DNA of 64,000 nt, taken from the NCBI GenBank assembly GCA_003116875.1, contig BCKT01000015.1, forward strand, positions 372,001-436,000, given 5' to 3'. The position numbers were made by a program, and so were the translations under genes. Of the stretch, positions 11,580-23,214 are shown one piece after another; the first letter of the stretch is position 1; each line of letters begins with the position of its first letter. A model generated the notes under the pieces. The model did no database searches, was not told the origin of the DNA, and worked only from the letters and a program-made list of their open reading frames with translations. This DNA comes from Takashimella koratensis. Lineage: Eukaryota; Basidiomycota; Tremellomycetes; Trichosporonales; Tetragoniomycetaceae.

Positions 11580-11994
11580 GATGAATATGTAGGTGGGTTG
11601 GGAGTTGTGTCGTGAGCTGTGTGTAGAGTCGTCACGATGATCTCGACCCAAAAGTTTGGACCAGAGTCTCCATGAGAGATTCTACTTGAAGTCCCTACCT
11701 CTAAGGATGTTGCTGTACACAGTCCCCTATCTACCTCGGTTAATGCTGTGTGTGTGTCTGAATTGACCGATCGAACATTCAGAGACAAGGCGATACAATA
11801 TGCCCCAACAATTATCCATCTTTTCAATTCTCATGTCTCAAACTCTTCTTTCCCACTTCCAGCCCGTTGGAACGACCAAGTGGCCACAGGCTTTGTACTA
11901 CCATTGCTTTGAACTCTTGGCAAAACTAAACAAGATTATCGTTGCAGTTTCGTTTTGATTTCTAACTTTTTGACTTTTGACTTGTCAATCACTG
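11580..11994. other. divergent intergenic region
   Basis: This 415 bp lies between the start of the mitochondrial protein (minus) and DUF6534-like copy A (plus). No conserved element is evident beyond C/T- and T-rich stretches. Confidence 0.4.
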
Positions 11995-13703
11995 ATGATG
12001 ATCACTCGGCACGAGATCGAGTTCATCCCATATGGGTCTGAGCCATTCAACATCGTAGGTCTTGCGCTAGGGGAGATGTCGGCAGGAGTGTATCAGCTTC
12101 AGCTTGCCAAGCTCCTTATGTTTATAGCTTACTCGTGTAGCTGGGCCCAATCGTAGTCGGCTCGGTAATGGGGACGTTCTTCAGCGGGATCATACTTGTG
12201 AGTACTTGATTGCTCTACGGCGCTGACGATCTAGGTCATGGTGAGACCAAACCCTTGCCTGTTCAGCTTGCAAGCTGACACGAAGCAAGGCGGTGTATTA
12301 CTTCATGAGCCACTGGAAAGACTCGTGGAAACGAAAGACCTTTGTGAGTGAGGTGTCTAGCTCGTATCAAGTTGGAGGTTGGCAAGCGGGAGTGTGCTGA
12401 CCCCACCAGGTAGCGGTAAGAATTAGAGAAGCTAGCAAGGAACTGATTGAAGGTACTCGTTTTGCTCAATTTCGGTGAACATATGACCACCAGCGTCCAC
12501 GTCGTCCGCGCCTTGGCTATCAACCCAGGCAACCTCGCCGTCCTCGTACGTTCCGTCTCTTCTGTCCCACCCTCCCCTCCTCTGCGATCAACCATGCACT
12601 CGAATCGAATATGCGCAGGCAACAGGTATACTTGATGTTGACTAACTGCCATTCCAGCTCCTGATCAAGCTGTTCCCAGAGACCTCGGTGGCTTCGGTCC
12701 TCATCACCGTCATCGTCTCGGTATGCGACGGGTTCATGATCCTCCGCGTAATCCTTTTCGCACGCGCTATGTTGCCCCTCTATACCCGGAAAGTGAGGTA
12801 AATCGGATACGCAGCGTTCGCCCTCGCGTCCTTGCTTCTCCTTTACGTTACCGTCCTGGGATTCGTGACTATCGTACTCTACGCTGTGAGTGAGGTGGCC
12901 CTTTCACTCGACCGGATGAGTGACTCCACACTTCATTTGGCTTCCACCGGCATCCACATCGTTTCGTGTCCCAGCCGAGTTGAATTTCCTGCTTAATTAA
13001 CTTCACCTTGACAGAAACAAGAAGACCTGTCCTCACCACTCGCCAATGGGACCTCGTCAGGTGTCGCCTTTACCTCTTTGCTGATCGCCCAATTCATCCC
13101 TTACGCCGTGAGTTTTCATCCCCTCGTCGCTCCCTTTCCTCCCTCCACCTTTCCAACCCCCTCTCCACCCCTGCCCCGAGTTCACGCTCTGACAACGCCC
13201 GCAGTGCTTGGACTTTTTCATCACGGCCTCCACGACCGTGATCTTCCGCATATCCAAAGTGAGCACTTCCGCGGTGAGCGAACGGGCATGAGCTGACCCA
13301 GGCCAGACTGGGTTCGGAGCGACCGACTCGGTACTTGACTCGTTATCGCATATCTGTATCCAGAACGGTCTTTTCAGTTTTGCAAGCTCCCTCTTCGAGG
13401 CTATCGAGTACCTCGTATCGTGAGTTTCTCCATGCTCCTATCCCTTATCGGCTTCTGGCTCACTCACTTGGCTCGATGTGATGTTCCAGACCGACACAGT
13501 GGTACACCTTTCCGTCGTTCTGGCTGTCCAAGCTTCGAGTCATCACAGTCATTGCCGTCATCATCAGTCCTCGCTTAGCGCAGCGCGACTATTTTGCGGG
13601 TGAAGCAAGGCCGGAGTTGCCTCACGCCGCTCAGCCAGAACCAACGGTTAAGCGGTCTTTGCGTGACTGGGTCCGCAGCCCCCCTCGTCAGTCGGAGACG
13701 TGA
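11995..13703 (+). pseudogene. DUF6534-like seven-helix membrane protein, copy A, with an in-frame stop
   Basis: Eleven exons align one for one with copy B: 11995..12054, 12141..12197, 12235..12240, 12290..12343, 12410..12415, 12453..12545, 12658..12885, 13015..13107, 13205..13258, 13307..13419 and 13490..13703. They total 326 codons including the terminal stop. The start (MMITRHEIEFIPYGSEPF) and the helix-rich body (LGPIVVGSVMGTFFSGIIL, then CDGFMILRVILFARAML) match the family, as does the C-terminal TGFGATDSVLDSL segment. Exon 7 is exactly as long as in copy B (228 nt), but codon 48 of that exon is TAA (12799-12801). No intron of plausible size removes it. The copy is therefore a young pseudogene, a truncated allele, or affected by a base error. 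Everything downstream of the stop is otherwise intact. Confidence 0.7.
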
Positions 13704-14271
13704 TTGGGATCAGCGCGATGATCAAACCTCCAGGTCGGCGGAGTGTATCGGTCATGAAGAGTTGGGTTCTGCAGGGGTGGACTTTATAACACTGTAGCCA
13801 TTAAGGCCGCTCCTCATTTCATGCCAATTATAATCACATCCAGACATGCGTACAGCCCGACAGCATAAACCACTGCCTGAACCCATTGTAGCAATGCTGA
13901 CCCGTTGTCTGGCGTAAGATCTGACTGCTCGATCTTGAGAGTCGTCCAGGGTCTGTATAAATCACTAATTGTGCTTGCTCATGAATGGCGTCAACAATTA
14001 CATTCTGTCGATCTGTCCCTTGACCGCCTTTGATTCATTCCACCCAGTATTCAATTGCGCGGAGTAGAACACTACACCTCCAGTCTCTCCCCAACGTCTC
14101 AAACATGTACTGCTGACTGGTTTGCTGACTTGTCCGCTCTGCGACCGACGTCCTCACTTTTCCCACCGACTGTTAGGGGCAACAAGTGATGTATGCATTT
14201 CATACCTTGAAGTTGCAAACTTTTCGTGATTTGGTCCTCCTTGTCGAAGCGTTACCTGACTGAGAGGGACG
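13704..14271. other. spacer between tandem copies A and B
   Basis: This 568 bp has no gene. It includes the 3' end of copy A and the promoter of copy B. No duplicated promoter block is obvious between copies by eye. Confidence 0.4.
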
Positions 14272-16096
14272 ATGGAGACTTTGTCAAGCGTCCAGGCGAT
14301 ACCGTTCCTTCCCTATGGGACGGAGACATTCCCTATCGTGAGTGCAGTCATAGACTTGGTAGGCAAGAGGAGGTTAAATGGGAAGGGGTCAGCAGAGCTG
14401 TTGCTGATCTGAATAGCTCGGGCCCTTGATCGTCGGCTGGGTCGTGAGCCTCTTCGAGTGCGGCATCATCGTGGTAAGTCACTCCCTTTTTGACCAGATC
14501 ATTACTGTATCAGGTACATCTACTGACTTGTCAAGGTCATGGTCAGTCCAAGTAGAAATCAGCAGCAGGGAATCTGCGTCAACACTGACGCCTCACATCG
14601 CAGACTGGGTATTACTTCCACAGCCATTGGACCGACTCTCGAACACGGCGGTGGTTTGTAAGTTGATCAGATCAGGCGCAACACAGCTGACGATTGAGAT
14701 TGGGGTGAGCATACTTGAATCCTTGATACATCAGCCTTGTCTGATGAGCTGTAGATCTTGGTGGTCTGCACCTATGCGACAGAAGCTACGATCAGCCTCC
14801 ACTGCGTTCGCGTGATCGCGGTGTATCCTGGCAACGCCGAGGCCGTCGTGAGTGAATCCCTTCAGGCAAACCCTCACGAAAGCCACGACGCGACACGCCA
14901 TTGTAAGCGTTGTCCACGCTGAACCTACCCCATGTCTAGCTTCTCGTCCACCAGTTCCCTGAGATCTGGCTCATCGACTTACTCGTCGTCATCGTTGTCT
15001 GCATGTGCGATGGGTTCATGTGTCTCCGAATCATCCGATTCGCAAGGGCGATGCGACATATGCATACCTGGAAGATGGAGGTCTTGCGGCACGCGTTGAC
15101 AGCGGTGTTCGTGCTGCTATGGCTGTTCTCGACAGTCAGCGTTGCGTACCCGATCGCTGTGCAAGGGGTGAGTGAGCAACCGGATGGGGAGCGTGGAGGG
15201 GAATCCACGTTGTCGGTGCTGAGGCCTCAATGGTGTTGAAGCTCCGTGATTGTAGGGGGTGTGGGGCAGAATAGGAGTGGAAGCCTGACAACATGGTACA
15301 GCAACAGACATCGTTGTTAAATCTGGCAAACACGGCCACAGGCCTCGGCGCTTCGCTCAAGAAGATCACGACAGCGCAGGTCATCTCTTACACCGTGAGT
15401 CTGGCGGTCTTGGGGTCCACTTCGCATCTACCGCCGTGGACTGGCACTGATCGTGATCTCCAGGTACTTGATTTTCTCATCACGATATCAATGACGGTCC
15501 AGTACCGCCTAGCCAAGGTGAGCACTTTCGCGAACACTCAGGGCGAAGGCAAACGGAACCTAGCTACGAAAGCTTATGCGCCTAATTTATGCAGACTGGG
15601 TTCGGAGTGAGCGACTCGATCCTCGATACACTCGGGTCTATCATCCTGTACAATGGAGCATTGAGCTTTGCCTTCTCACTCAGCGAGACCCTCCTCTTCA
15701 TCCTCTCGTGAGTGTAGGCGACGTTGCCTACGCAGGTGCAGGTGCAGACCCGAAGCTCCACCTTACTGTCGTGCTGACAGTCGTCTCAGGCCATCGGCGT
15801 GGTACGTGTTCCCTGAGTACTGTCTCCCCAAGCTCCGAGTGATCACCGTGCTCGCGATCATCATTAGTCCTCGTCTGGTACAACAAGCATACTTTGAGTC
15901 TCAGGTCTCAGCGTCGGGCGCCACAGAGTTGGCGGATACTGCCGCGCTGGACCCACGAGCTTCCTCGACGGCAACAGCGACGACGGCTACAGCAGCAGCA
16001 TCTTCACCGTCGTCGCCGTTGAAACGAAATAGCAAGTTCTCCTTGTCGGTGCTCCGGCATCCGGCGGGGTCCGTATCCGTAGATGAACCCGTATAG
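14272..16096 (+). CDS. DUF6534-like seven-helix membrane protein, copy B
   Basis: Eleven exons join in frame: 14272..14337, 14417..14473, 14536..14541, 14604..14657, 14699..14704, 14755..14847, 14940..15167, 15302..15394, 15464..15517, 15595..15707 and 15790..16096, giving 358 residues. The N-terminus METLSSVQAIPFLPYGTE is followed by about seven hydrophobic segments, among them LGPLIVGWVVSLFECGII, LLVVIVVCMCDGFMCLRI and LRHALTAVFVLLWLFSTV. The C-terminal TGFGVSDSILDTLGSII...LPKLRVITVLAIIISPR corresponds to the conserved end of the basidiomycete DUF6534 family. An Ala/Ser/Thr-rich cytosolic tail closes it. It is expected in a cellular membrane with unknown ligand or substrate. Two exons are only 6 nt long. 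This copy appears intact. Confidence 0.75.
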
Positions 16097-16706
16097 GTAC
16101 GTGTACACTTGGATCATCGTTGTTTGTATTTGCTTGCCCTTGTATGTTACTGTGCGACTACATAGCCAATTGTTCCAGGGACACCGGCTGGGATGCACCA
16201 GAGGAGCCAGTCCCAATCTCAGCTTGATTCGGCAATTCAATTCAATCCACCGGTCGCTGGCCACAACAATACACCTTTCGTCCTATCCATTGCCCATTTG
16301 CCTCGATCTCACTTCTCGTCTCTCTCCTCACTGGTCATGAAACGATATTACCACTTTCTGAGACAAATCAATACCCAACCACCCACCTCGACTGAATGGA
16401 GCCTGCGCACTGAGCGGTTGAGCGATCTGGTATTTCGTGGAGGGCAACGGGCAATGGTTGATTCTCGTTCCATTTTGTTCAAGCTTATTGACACAGGGCG
16501 GAGCAGAGTGAAGGGATTAGAGGACGCTGATCTTGCGCCGTCCCATGGGTCGACCTACCATACTAGAGCTGGGGTGGGAGCTCTGGATTTGATGGACGAA
16601 AGAGAGAGGTCCGAAGGGGGGAAGGGGGCGACAGGAGAAGAAAACAAACGCTTGGCACCAAACTCGACCCTACTCGTTCACTCTCTACACCTCATCTCAC
16701 TAAATC
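16097..16706. other. spacer between tandem copies B and C
   Basis: This 610 bp carries no supported gene. One open frame crosses it but has no family resemblance and overlaps the start of copy C. Confidence 0.4.
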
Positions 16707-18220
16707 ATGGCTTCAACGTCAAGTCACCCAAACTACAGCCCATATTTGACCTTGCCTGCTGAGTCGTCCATGTCCGGCATGCTTTCAACACGAGACGACG
16801 GTACCGATATTCCTTTTACACCTTATGGGTACAACCCATTTCCAAAGGTGAGTGGAGTGGAAACCGAGAATGCCCAGCGAGCGGCAAGGCGCGACCAACG
16901 TGGGAGGAAGGTATAGCAGGGGCCATAGAAGAGGGGCAGATGCGAGGAAGGCAGGATTGACCAGATTATAGGTGGGACCAGTTATCATTGGGACAGTGAT
17001 AGATATCTGGGGGCTAGGAATCGTCATGGTGAGTCCTGGCCTGAACAGTGACGGTGCTGCTACGAGAGGAACTGGGAACTGATGTCCGCCAGGCTGTGGC
17101 ATGGACCTACTTCAAGTATCGACAAGGCGACCAGTGGGCTCACAAAGTCTTTGTGAGTTGAGGTACTGTATCAGCCAAGGGGAGTCAACTGACACGTTTC
17201 ACATCAGATCTTTGTACGTTTGTTAATCTTCGATGATCGGAAGGGTAACTGGAGGAGAGAAGACGAGAGGGTCGGGACTGATCAATGGCTGGCACGCAGA
17301 CACTGGTACTTTTGACGACGGCACAAACGCTACTCGATACCTCCCGGATGGTTCGGTTCACGACGGTCCACGGTGGGAATTGGACGGCGGTTATTGATTT
17401 GGAGCACTTTCCCGAGGTATGTCAAGTCTTCTTCGGCCAAGAAGGACTCTCTTGAGTAGATGTGCGGTCACGAGGGGGTCGATTGGATGTCAGGATGCGA
17501 CGTATACTCTAGCTGACTGAACAACCCCCCCCCCCCCCCCCCCCCCCCTCCCCCCTCCTCGCGGGCGGTAGGTTTGGACAGGTCTCCTGATGGGTTCAAT
17601 CACCTCAAGCGTATGTGAAGGGTTCATGATTTGGCGAGTTATTCGATTCACAAGGGCAATGCGGCCAGTTCACGGTCGTAAATCACGGATCGCAGGTGAT
17701 ATAATCACCGTTATTCTTCTTCTCGGTTGGGTCTTGAATATTGTTTTCGGTGTTGGACCGCCGGTTTTGATTAGCGTGAGTAGATCGAGATTGGTGAAGA
17801 TAGTGTTAGTGAGAGACATAAGACTGATACGTCGTCCTGATCCTTAAAGCAATATACGACCTTGCTTGACCTTTCCGATGTCAATTTGGGCACGGAACCG
17901 CGCCTCGAAGCGTCCCTCAATATGCAGCTAGGAGGATACATGGTGAGTCAACCCGTCGCGATCTACACTCTACCCTACTCAAGTCGCTGGATCTGGCTGA
18001 CATGTCTTTCACACCACTAGGCAATGGATATCTTGATCACTTGTTTCATGACGCTGCAGTTTCGTCTGGCACGAACGGGGTTTGGCGCTTCCAATTCGAT
18101 TCTTGATGGATTAACTTCGATCTGTCTTCGAAACGGCGCGCTCGTACTTGTAATCCAAACGATCCAGATGGCTCTGAACATCTCATCGTGAGTGTGGGTT
18201 GAGATCCAGACGCGAGGGGG

Positions 18221-18253
<33 letters not shown>

Positions 18254-18723
18254 CGGAGGAGGATGATGAACTCGCCATCCGCAACGTGACGCTGACCGTA
18301 CGTCTCCTTGAAAATGACCACAGAGACTCGGGGTGGTACCTCTTCCCCTCGTTGTGGCTCCCAAAAGTCCGCATCCTCACCATCTTCCTCATCATCGTGA
18401 GCCCACGGGACTCTCAACGCGCCTACTACGCGGACCAAGAATCCCAAGCACCTGCCGCTGGCGGTCCAGTCACTCAGGCCATTCCAACCCACTCTATCCT
18501 CCTCCCTGCTTCGTCTCGCTTCAAGTCCAACGGATCAGGAAACAGCCCCGTCTTGTCCTCGTCCGAAGTACCGATCCTCCTCGTCGAGTACCCGAGAACA
18601 GAACCAACCAACCCCTCAGTGTCAGAAACGACAATGGCCAGTTCTTCGATAGATAGTAATGAGGAGGATAGTCCGAATAATACCGCAACGTTGATGAGTC
18701 TGGAAGATATGTTGAGAGGGTGA
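16707..18723 (+). CDS. DUF6534-like seven-helix membrane protein, copy C
   Basis: Nine exons join in frame: 16707..16847, 16972..17028, 17093..17152, 17208..17213, 17300..17416, 17572..17775, 17850..17942, 18021..18187 and 18324..18723, giving 414 residues. It has a longer N-terminus than copies A and B, ending in DIPFTPYGYNPFPK. The same helix pattern follows (VGPVIIGTVIDIWGLGIVM, then CEGFMIWRVIRFTRAMRP), then TGFGASNSILDGL and a longer Ser/Thr/Glu-rich tail. Two introns present in A and B are absent here: the one inside ...GIVM and the one before TGFG. One 6-nt exon (17208-17213) is retained. Introns 5 and 8 contain long poly-C and poly-G tracts. The protein is presumably a membrane protein of unknown role. 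Confidence 0.75.
17525..17548. repeat. poly-C tract (24 bases) in intron 5 of copy C
   Basis: Twenty-four consecutive C are followed by further C-rich sequence to about 17560, shortly before the acceptor at 17571. The tract takes the place of the polypyrimidine tract. Confidence 0.9.
18223..18252. repeat. poly-G tract (30 bases) in the last intron of copy C
   Basis: Thirty consecutive G start about 35 nt after the donor at 18188. In the RNA this is a G-run able to form a quadruplex. Confidence 0.9.
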
Positions 18724-19007
18724 GGGAGTATGAGGTTTAACAAGGTGTTGATACAGTTTGTACATTGTAATGGGCTTTATGAGCATTGAGATTGACAAAA
18801 TCGAACATGGAAAGGGGTACTTTTGGCCCAACCTGGGTGTGCTTCGTTCTGATAATGTTTTCGAGGACCCAAGAGACAGCAGAGAGGAAGAAGGAGAATT
18901 CGTCGTTATCCAGTCGTGATAGATTGAAGAAGCGGTCGAGCGACCGAGCGGTCAACGTAGTCGACGTAGTGCTCGATCGTATACGTAGCAAGCGCAAACA
19001 AAGGGTG

Positions 19008-19808
19008 TCATTGCGGGTTCTCCTTCGCCCACTCTTCAGGCGTCTTGAGACGCAGACTGAGCGCATGAAGTCCTTGGTCAAATTCGTCCTTGAGCAGAGT
19101 GTTGACGAGTCGGTGTCGCGCGATTTGGGTCTTTCCCTGGAACGCAGCGGAGACGATAGCTAGAGCAAAGTCTAAACAGGGGGGGAAGGGGATCAGTATA
19201 TGTCAAGACACATTTAAGGATTGGCCCCAACTCTTCACTCGGGATTGTCGTACTGGATAGGACCAATGCTTCGAGGTAGGTTGGAGTTAGGGGAAAAGAG
19301 AAGAGAGACTTACGAGTTTCGCCGGAGCCGCCGCCGACAGCTCGCATGGGAGCATGGTGGGCATGTTTGCTCGAGTCGTTTGATATCCGGACCAATTCAG
19401 GTTGAAACGCTTCGATAACCTACGTCGTCCCCACACCTTGATCAGCCCTCTTGTCCCCTCTCACTACCATCCTTCACCCTGTGACCTTATCACTGTATTA
19501 CCACAAGACTCGTCGTCACGCAAGACGCAGAGGTCGGTTGTAGGTCAACTCACCTTGGTCTGGATGGAAGTCTCAACGGGACCGGGGATCCGGGTGGCCG
19601 TGCGTGCTGCGGTGGGAGGGGAGGACATGAATGTTCTGGATGGGTTTAGGAGCGGGGACGTGGGAGCCGAGGAGGTGGAGAAAGACGACGGTTGGGTAGT
19701 AGGGCGAGAGGACGTGCGCAGGTGAGGAGAAGGGACAGTCGATGTGGCCGGGTTGAGAGTGTGGAGGAGGAAGCGCTTGAGAAGGGACGGAGGGCGGGTG
19801 GAGAGCAT
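19008..19808 (-). CDS. BOL1: mitochondrial BolA-like protein
   Basis: Exons 19808..19554, 19419..19314 and 19171..19008 join in frame to give 174 residues. The first about 60 residues (MLSTRPPSLLKRFLLHTLNP...) form a mitochondrial presequence rich in Arg, Ser and Thr. The BolA domain follows: GPVETSIQTK, then ISNDSSKHAHHA, the GSGETHF signature spanning the second intron, and FQGKTQIARHRLVNTLL. BolA proteins work with monothiol glutaredoxins and Fe-S scaffolds. The mitochondrial ones help pass [4Fe-4S] clusters to client enzymes, and the conserved His residues (SKHAHHA and the ARHR histidine) are the cluster-related ligands. The symbol is a best guess, since Bol1 and Bol3 types are hard to separate by eye. 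The upstream part of this frame has only a non-ATG start, so the ATG at 19808 is chosen. Confidence 0.85.
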
Positions 19809-20526
19809 CGGGCGATAAAGAGGCACGAAGAGGTGAAGAGAGGTGAGGAGAGATGGACAGGAGAGAGAGGAAGCGTCGAGAGGGGCGTAGAGACGCGGGC
19901 GGTAAGGTAAGGATGTGGATGTAGATGAAAGGTGAGAGGTGATAGGTGAGAAGGAGGTGAGAAGGAGATGAAAGGTAGACAGATAGACGGACGGACGATG
20001 CGATCGTGCTTGTTGGGTGCTTTGGTTTTTTCCGCGTCCTAATCAGATTTCTACCATTTCCTGCTTTCTCCGGCCCTCACTCAGCCAATCAGAATCCACA
20101 AAATCATACAGACACACACACACCCTCAACAGCGTCGTATCGATTCATTCATACGTTTCGTGACATTGCGAGATAGGATAAACTATGGCTGAACACGCTC
20201 GATACGCGCAAAGATAGGATGGGCAGAGAAAAGGAGAAAGGAGACAGGAAGAAGGGACAGCAGGGAAAAGAAAGGAAACTGACGAGGGAGGGGAAGATAG
20301 AAAACTGGAACTTGACAGTGTCGTCGAAGACGGAGAAAAGAAACTCGTCATGAGCAAATGTCAGACCGCTAAACTGAAGAGAAAAGGAACTAAGTAAAGA
20401 ATGATTTTAAAGATGATAGCGGAAGGTGTCGTTCGTGAATGGCCAGACACAGATGTCCCCCCCACGTCCACTCGAAAGTCTCGCCAGGTCTCACCGCCCT
20501 AGCAGGCCTCGGGCATCACCCTCGCC
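19809..20526. other. intergenic region upstream of the BolA gene
   Basis: This 718 bp lies between the GPC1 stop and the BolA start, both on the minus strand. It is purine-rich on the plus strand from 19809 to 20010 (C/T-rich leader for BolA) and again at 20220-20340. No gene is seen. Confidence 0.45.
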
Positions 20527-23214
20527 TCATGCGTCATGATCGTGCCCTGCCTCCTCCTTCTCCTTCTCCCTCTCCGCTTTCTTCTCCTCCTTTGCGTCCT
20601 TTTTAGCTCCATCCGTCGCATCTTTCACATGACCCTCCTCGACCTCCTCCGCGGCCTTACTCAGAGTCATCTCCGGCACCTCCATATCTGCCGCGCTCTG
20701 CCTCGCGCCCGGCAAGATCAAGGGGCTATTTGCGAGCCCGTCCGGATCGGCAAACGAGCCTGGTCGGCTGGAAGTGCGGTAAGGTGTCGGCGAGGCAGCT
20801 TCCATGTAAGGAGTGTTGGTCGCGGAGTTGGTAGCGTCAGTCGAAGGGCCACCGGTGGAAGAAGCGATCTCCATCTCTTTTCGAAGACGCTCGAGTTCGC
20901 GCTCGAATCTGGGTCGGGTGAGTATGGGACCACAAAGACAGAGGTGATGGATTGCGTTGGACCGAGGGAAGCGACTCACTTGCGGCCAAAGACCTCGACG
21001 TAGAAGGACGCGCCGTTCCACGCAGACACCACAAAGATGGTGATGAGGAAGACGTTGGACGCGATCTCATTGTGAATCAACAACGTCGAGGGCGGGATCA
21101 TGAAGACGATGCTGTAAACTAGAGAAGGGACGAGCATCAGCATGGCTGTGATGTGGTGTGGGCAGGAGGTCTAGGCGAGGGTGATAACCTACTGAGCTGC
21201 CAGAACATGAACCACAGCTCGCGGTGTTCAGGCCGGATGCTTCGAAGAGTGCGCCCAATGACACCTCGTTTGTCATTCAAGAGGCTGTTGATTATCAGCG
21301 TTGCAGCGCAAACGTATTCAGAATTCGACGCACTAGTTGAAGCTCGTCGCCCGCGCGCCGCTCTGGACTTTTGCTTTACGATCCACCGAGATGAACTATT
21401 ATTCGCGTCAGATTTGGCAATAGCGGTCACCTCTTCGCTGCTTGCTCACCTTGTAGTAGGAACCCTGCCAAATAATGTCTGTAACCTCCGTCAGTATGTT
21501 TCGCATTGCAGGAGCACAGGGTGACGTACAAGGGATCGCGGCCAGCAGGATTTTGCTCCACCAGGAGTAGTCATTGATGAAGGCCAAGCCAGGGTAGCGC
21601 TCAATGTTGTGATCGTATTTTTGCCTGTAGATGGTTGGTCTGATGTGCTCTCGAATGCCTGCCTTCGATCACAACTTACAGGATAACAGTGAACACGATA
21701 GGAGGGTAGCTGGGTACGAGTCAGGGTCATGGCTGTCTCGTCATCCACCGCACCCACTCACATGTGGATGAACAGACTGGTGACCTTGTCCAGCGAGTGG
21801 AAGACCAACGAGTTACGCCATGTGATGATTGCGCTCGCCAAAGGACCTGAACGCATATATCAGGTAGGTGCCAAAAGAGGACGCAAATCACTTCACTCAC
21901 CCATGGTCAAAAGGTAGCACCAAATGAACAGAACCGTCGACGACGGGAAACACCAGAGCCACAACAAGTCCAGAATGTTGACAAAGTAACACATGCTATT
22001 TGTGAACCGTCAGCATCGTGATCATTTTCCTTTAACAGCCAGTGAAAACAGCCACGCGACGTACTCTGCAGGAGATTATGCGTCAGCAAGAACCTTGAAC
22101 GACCCTGCCCAAGCCTGACACTCACCAAACAAAAAGTAGTGCCAATCTTTCCGTTTAAAGAGGTAGACTCGGCTCGGGAGGTAGAAAGCGCACTGCGCCG
22201 TGTACGCGAATGGAATCCACTCGGGCGCCATGCCATACAAGAGACAAGTGAACGACAATGAGCACACACCGAAAAGGAACGCTAAACATCATTGCGATTA
22301 GCAGCTGGACTCAACAACGCAGACGGCCATGGCTACGACTAGGCCAAGACTCACAGATCTTCTCCTTTGTCCGAACGACCTGAGCTGAGCGCCATGACGC
22401 CGACAGCTGCGTGACTTTGGCTGCGAGCTAGAAGGGTGTCAACTTTCGTCCATATCCGCAAGCGTCGACACCGGTCACGAGACTCCCTTTGCCTCGTGTT
22501 TTGCTACCCCTTTGTGCCTTCACACCTTCCCATGCCTCGTCACCACCTCGCCTAACCCCTCCCTCCCCGCACCCCCAACCCAACCAGTTATGCATGCACC
22601 CTCCACTAGCCACAAGAACGACAGGGGATTCGAAAACTTACCTTGACCTTGATCCGGTCGACTTCGCGCTCTACGTCACGCCGATACTTGTCGCCTCGCC
22701 GTCTCCGTGCCTCTGAGTTCTGCGCACCATCGTCGTCTCCGTTCTCCCCTGCCGAGTCGGCGATGAGGATCCCACCTCCTGCGGGCGTGCGGAGACCCTT
22801 GGGGAGCAATTCGACAGCGCGGGTTCGCAAGCGTGCCGACTGGGCTTTCAAGCGGCGTTCAAAGAGGTCGATTCGGGAGTCTGAACAGGGTGGGAAACAA
22901 GAAGGAACAAAGTAAGCAAGCTGGTTGGATAGCTGGTGCAGCACAGGTGCTTACCGAAAAAGGTCTCGACGACATCTGTAGAACGAACGTGTTAGCAATG
23001 TAGGCTGACTCTATATCTGGTGAAGGGCTAGGCGTTACTCACCAAGCAGGGTCATTGCTGGCCCCGCCCACTCCTCTCCATATCGCTCCGCCTGACGACT
23101 CATGAACCCTCCAAAGCTCGAGCCCGAGCGTTTCAGGCCTGGCCGCTTGGAGCCTGGTGAGTCGGAGACGGGCGAGGACGGCCGGAGGATGGGCGACTCT
23201 TCACCTCCGGACAT
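20527..23214 (-). CDS. GPC1: glycerophosphocholine acyltransferase 1 (DUF2838 membrane protein)
   Basis: This is a many-exon minus-strand gene with start ATG at 23214 and stop at 20527. Upstream exons include 23214..23043, a 21-nt exon 22975..22955, 22880..22642 and 22427..22355. The N-terminal about 165 residues are soluble (DSRIDLFERRLKAQSARL, then a basic region). The polytopic DUF2838 region follows: FTCLLYGMAPEWIPF, YLFKRKDWHYFLF, CYFVNILDLLWLWCFPSS, ITWRNSLVFHSLDKVTSLFI. Further on come ELWFMFWQLS and FVVSAWNGASFYVEVFGRKF. This is the family of yeast Gpc1, which acylates glycerophosphocholine with acyl-CoA to make lysophosphatidylcholine during phosphatidylcholine remodelling, in ER-type membranes. 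The C-terminus is a charged Glu/Lys-rich tail ending GHDHDA. It is divergently transcribed from MCM6. Confidence 0.85.

Noticed and set aside
12791..12814. A short intron that would remove the TAA in copy A (GTAAAT...GCAG)
   Set aside because: It would be only about 23 nt, below the shortest intron used elsewhere here (37 nt), and would break the exact length match with copy B.
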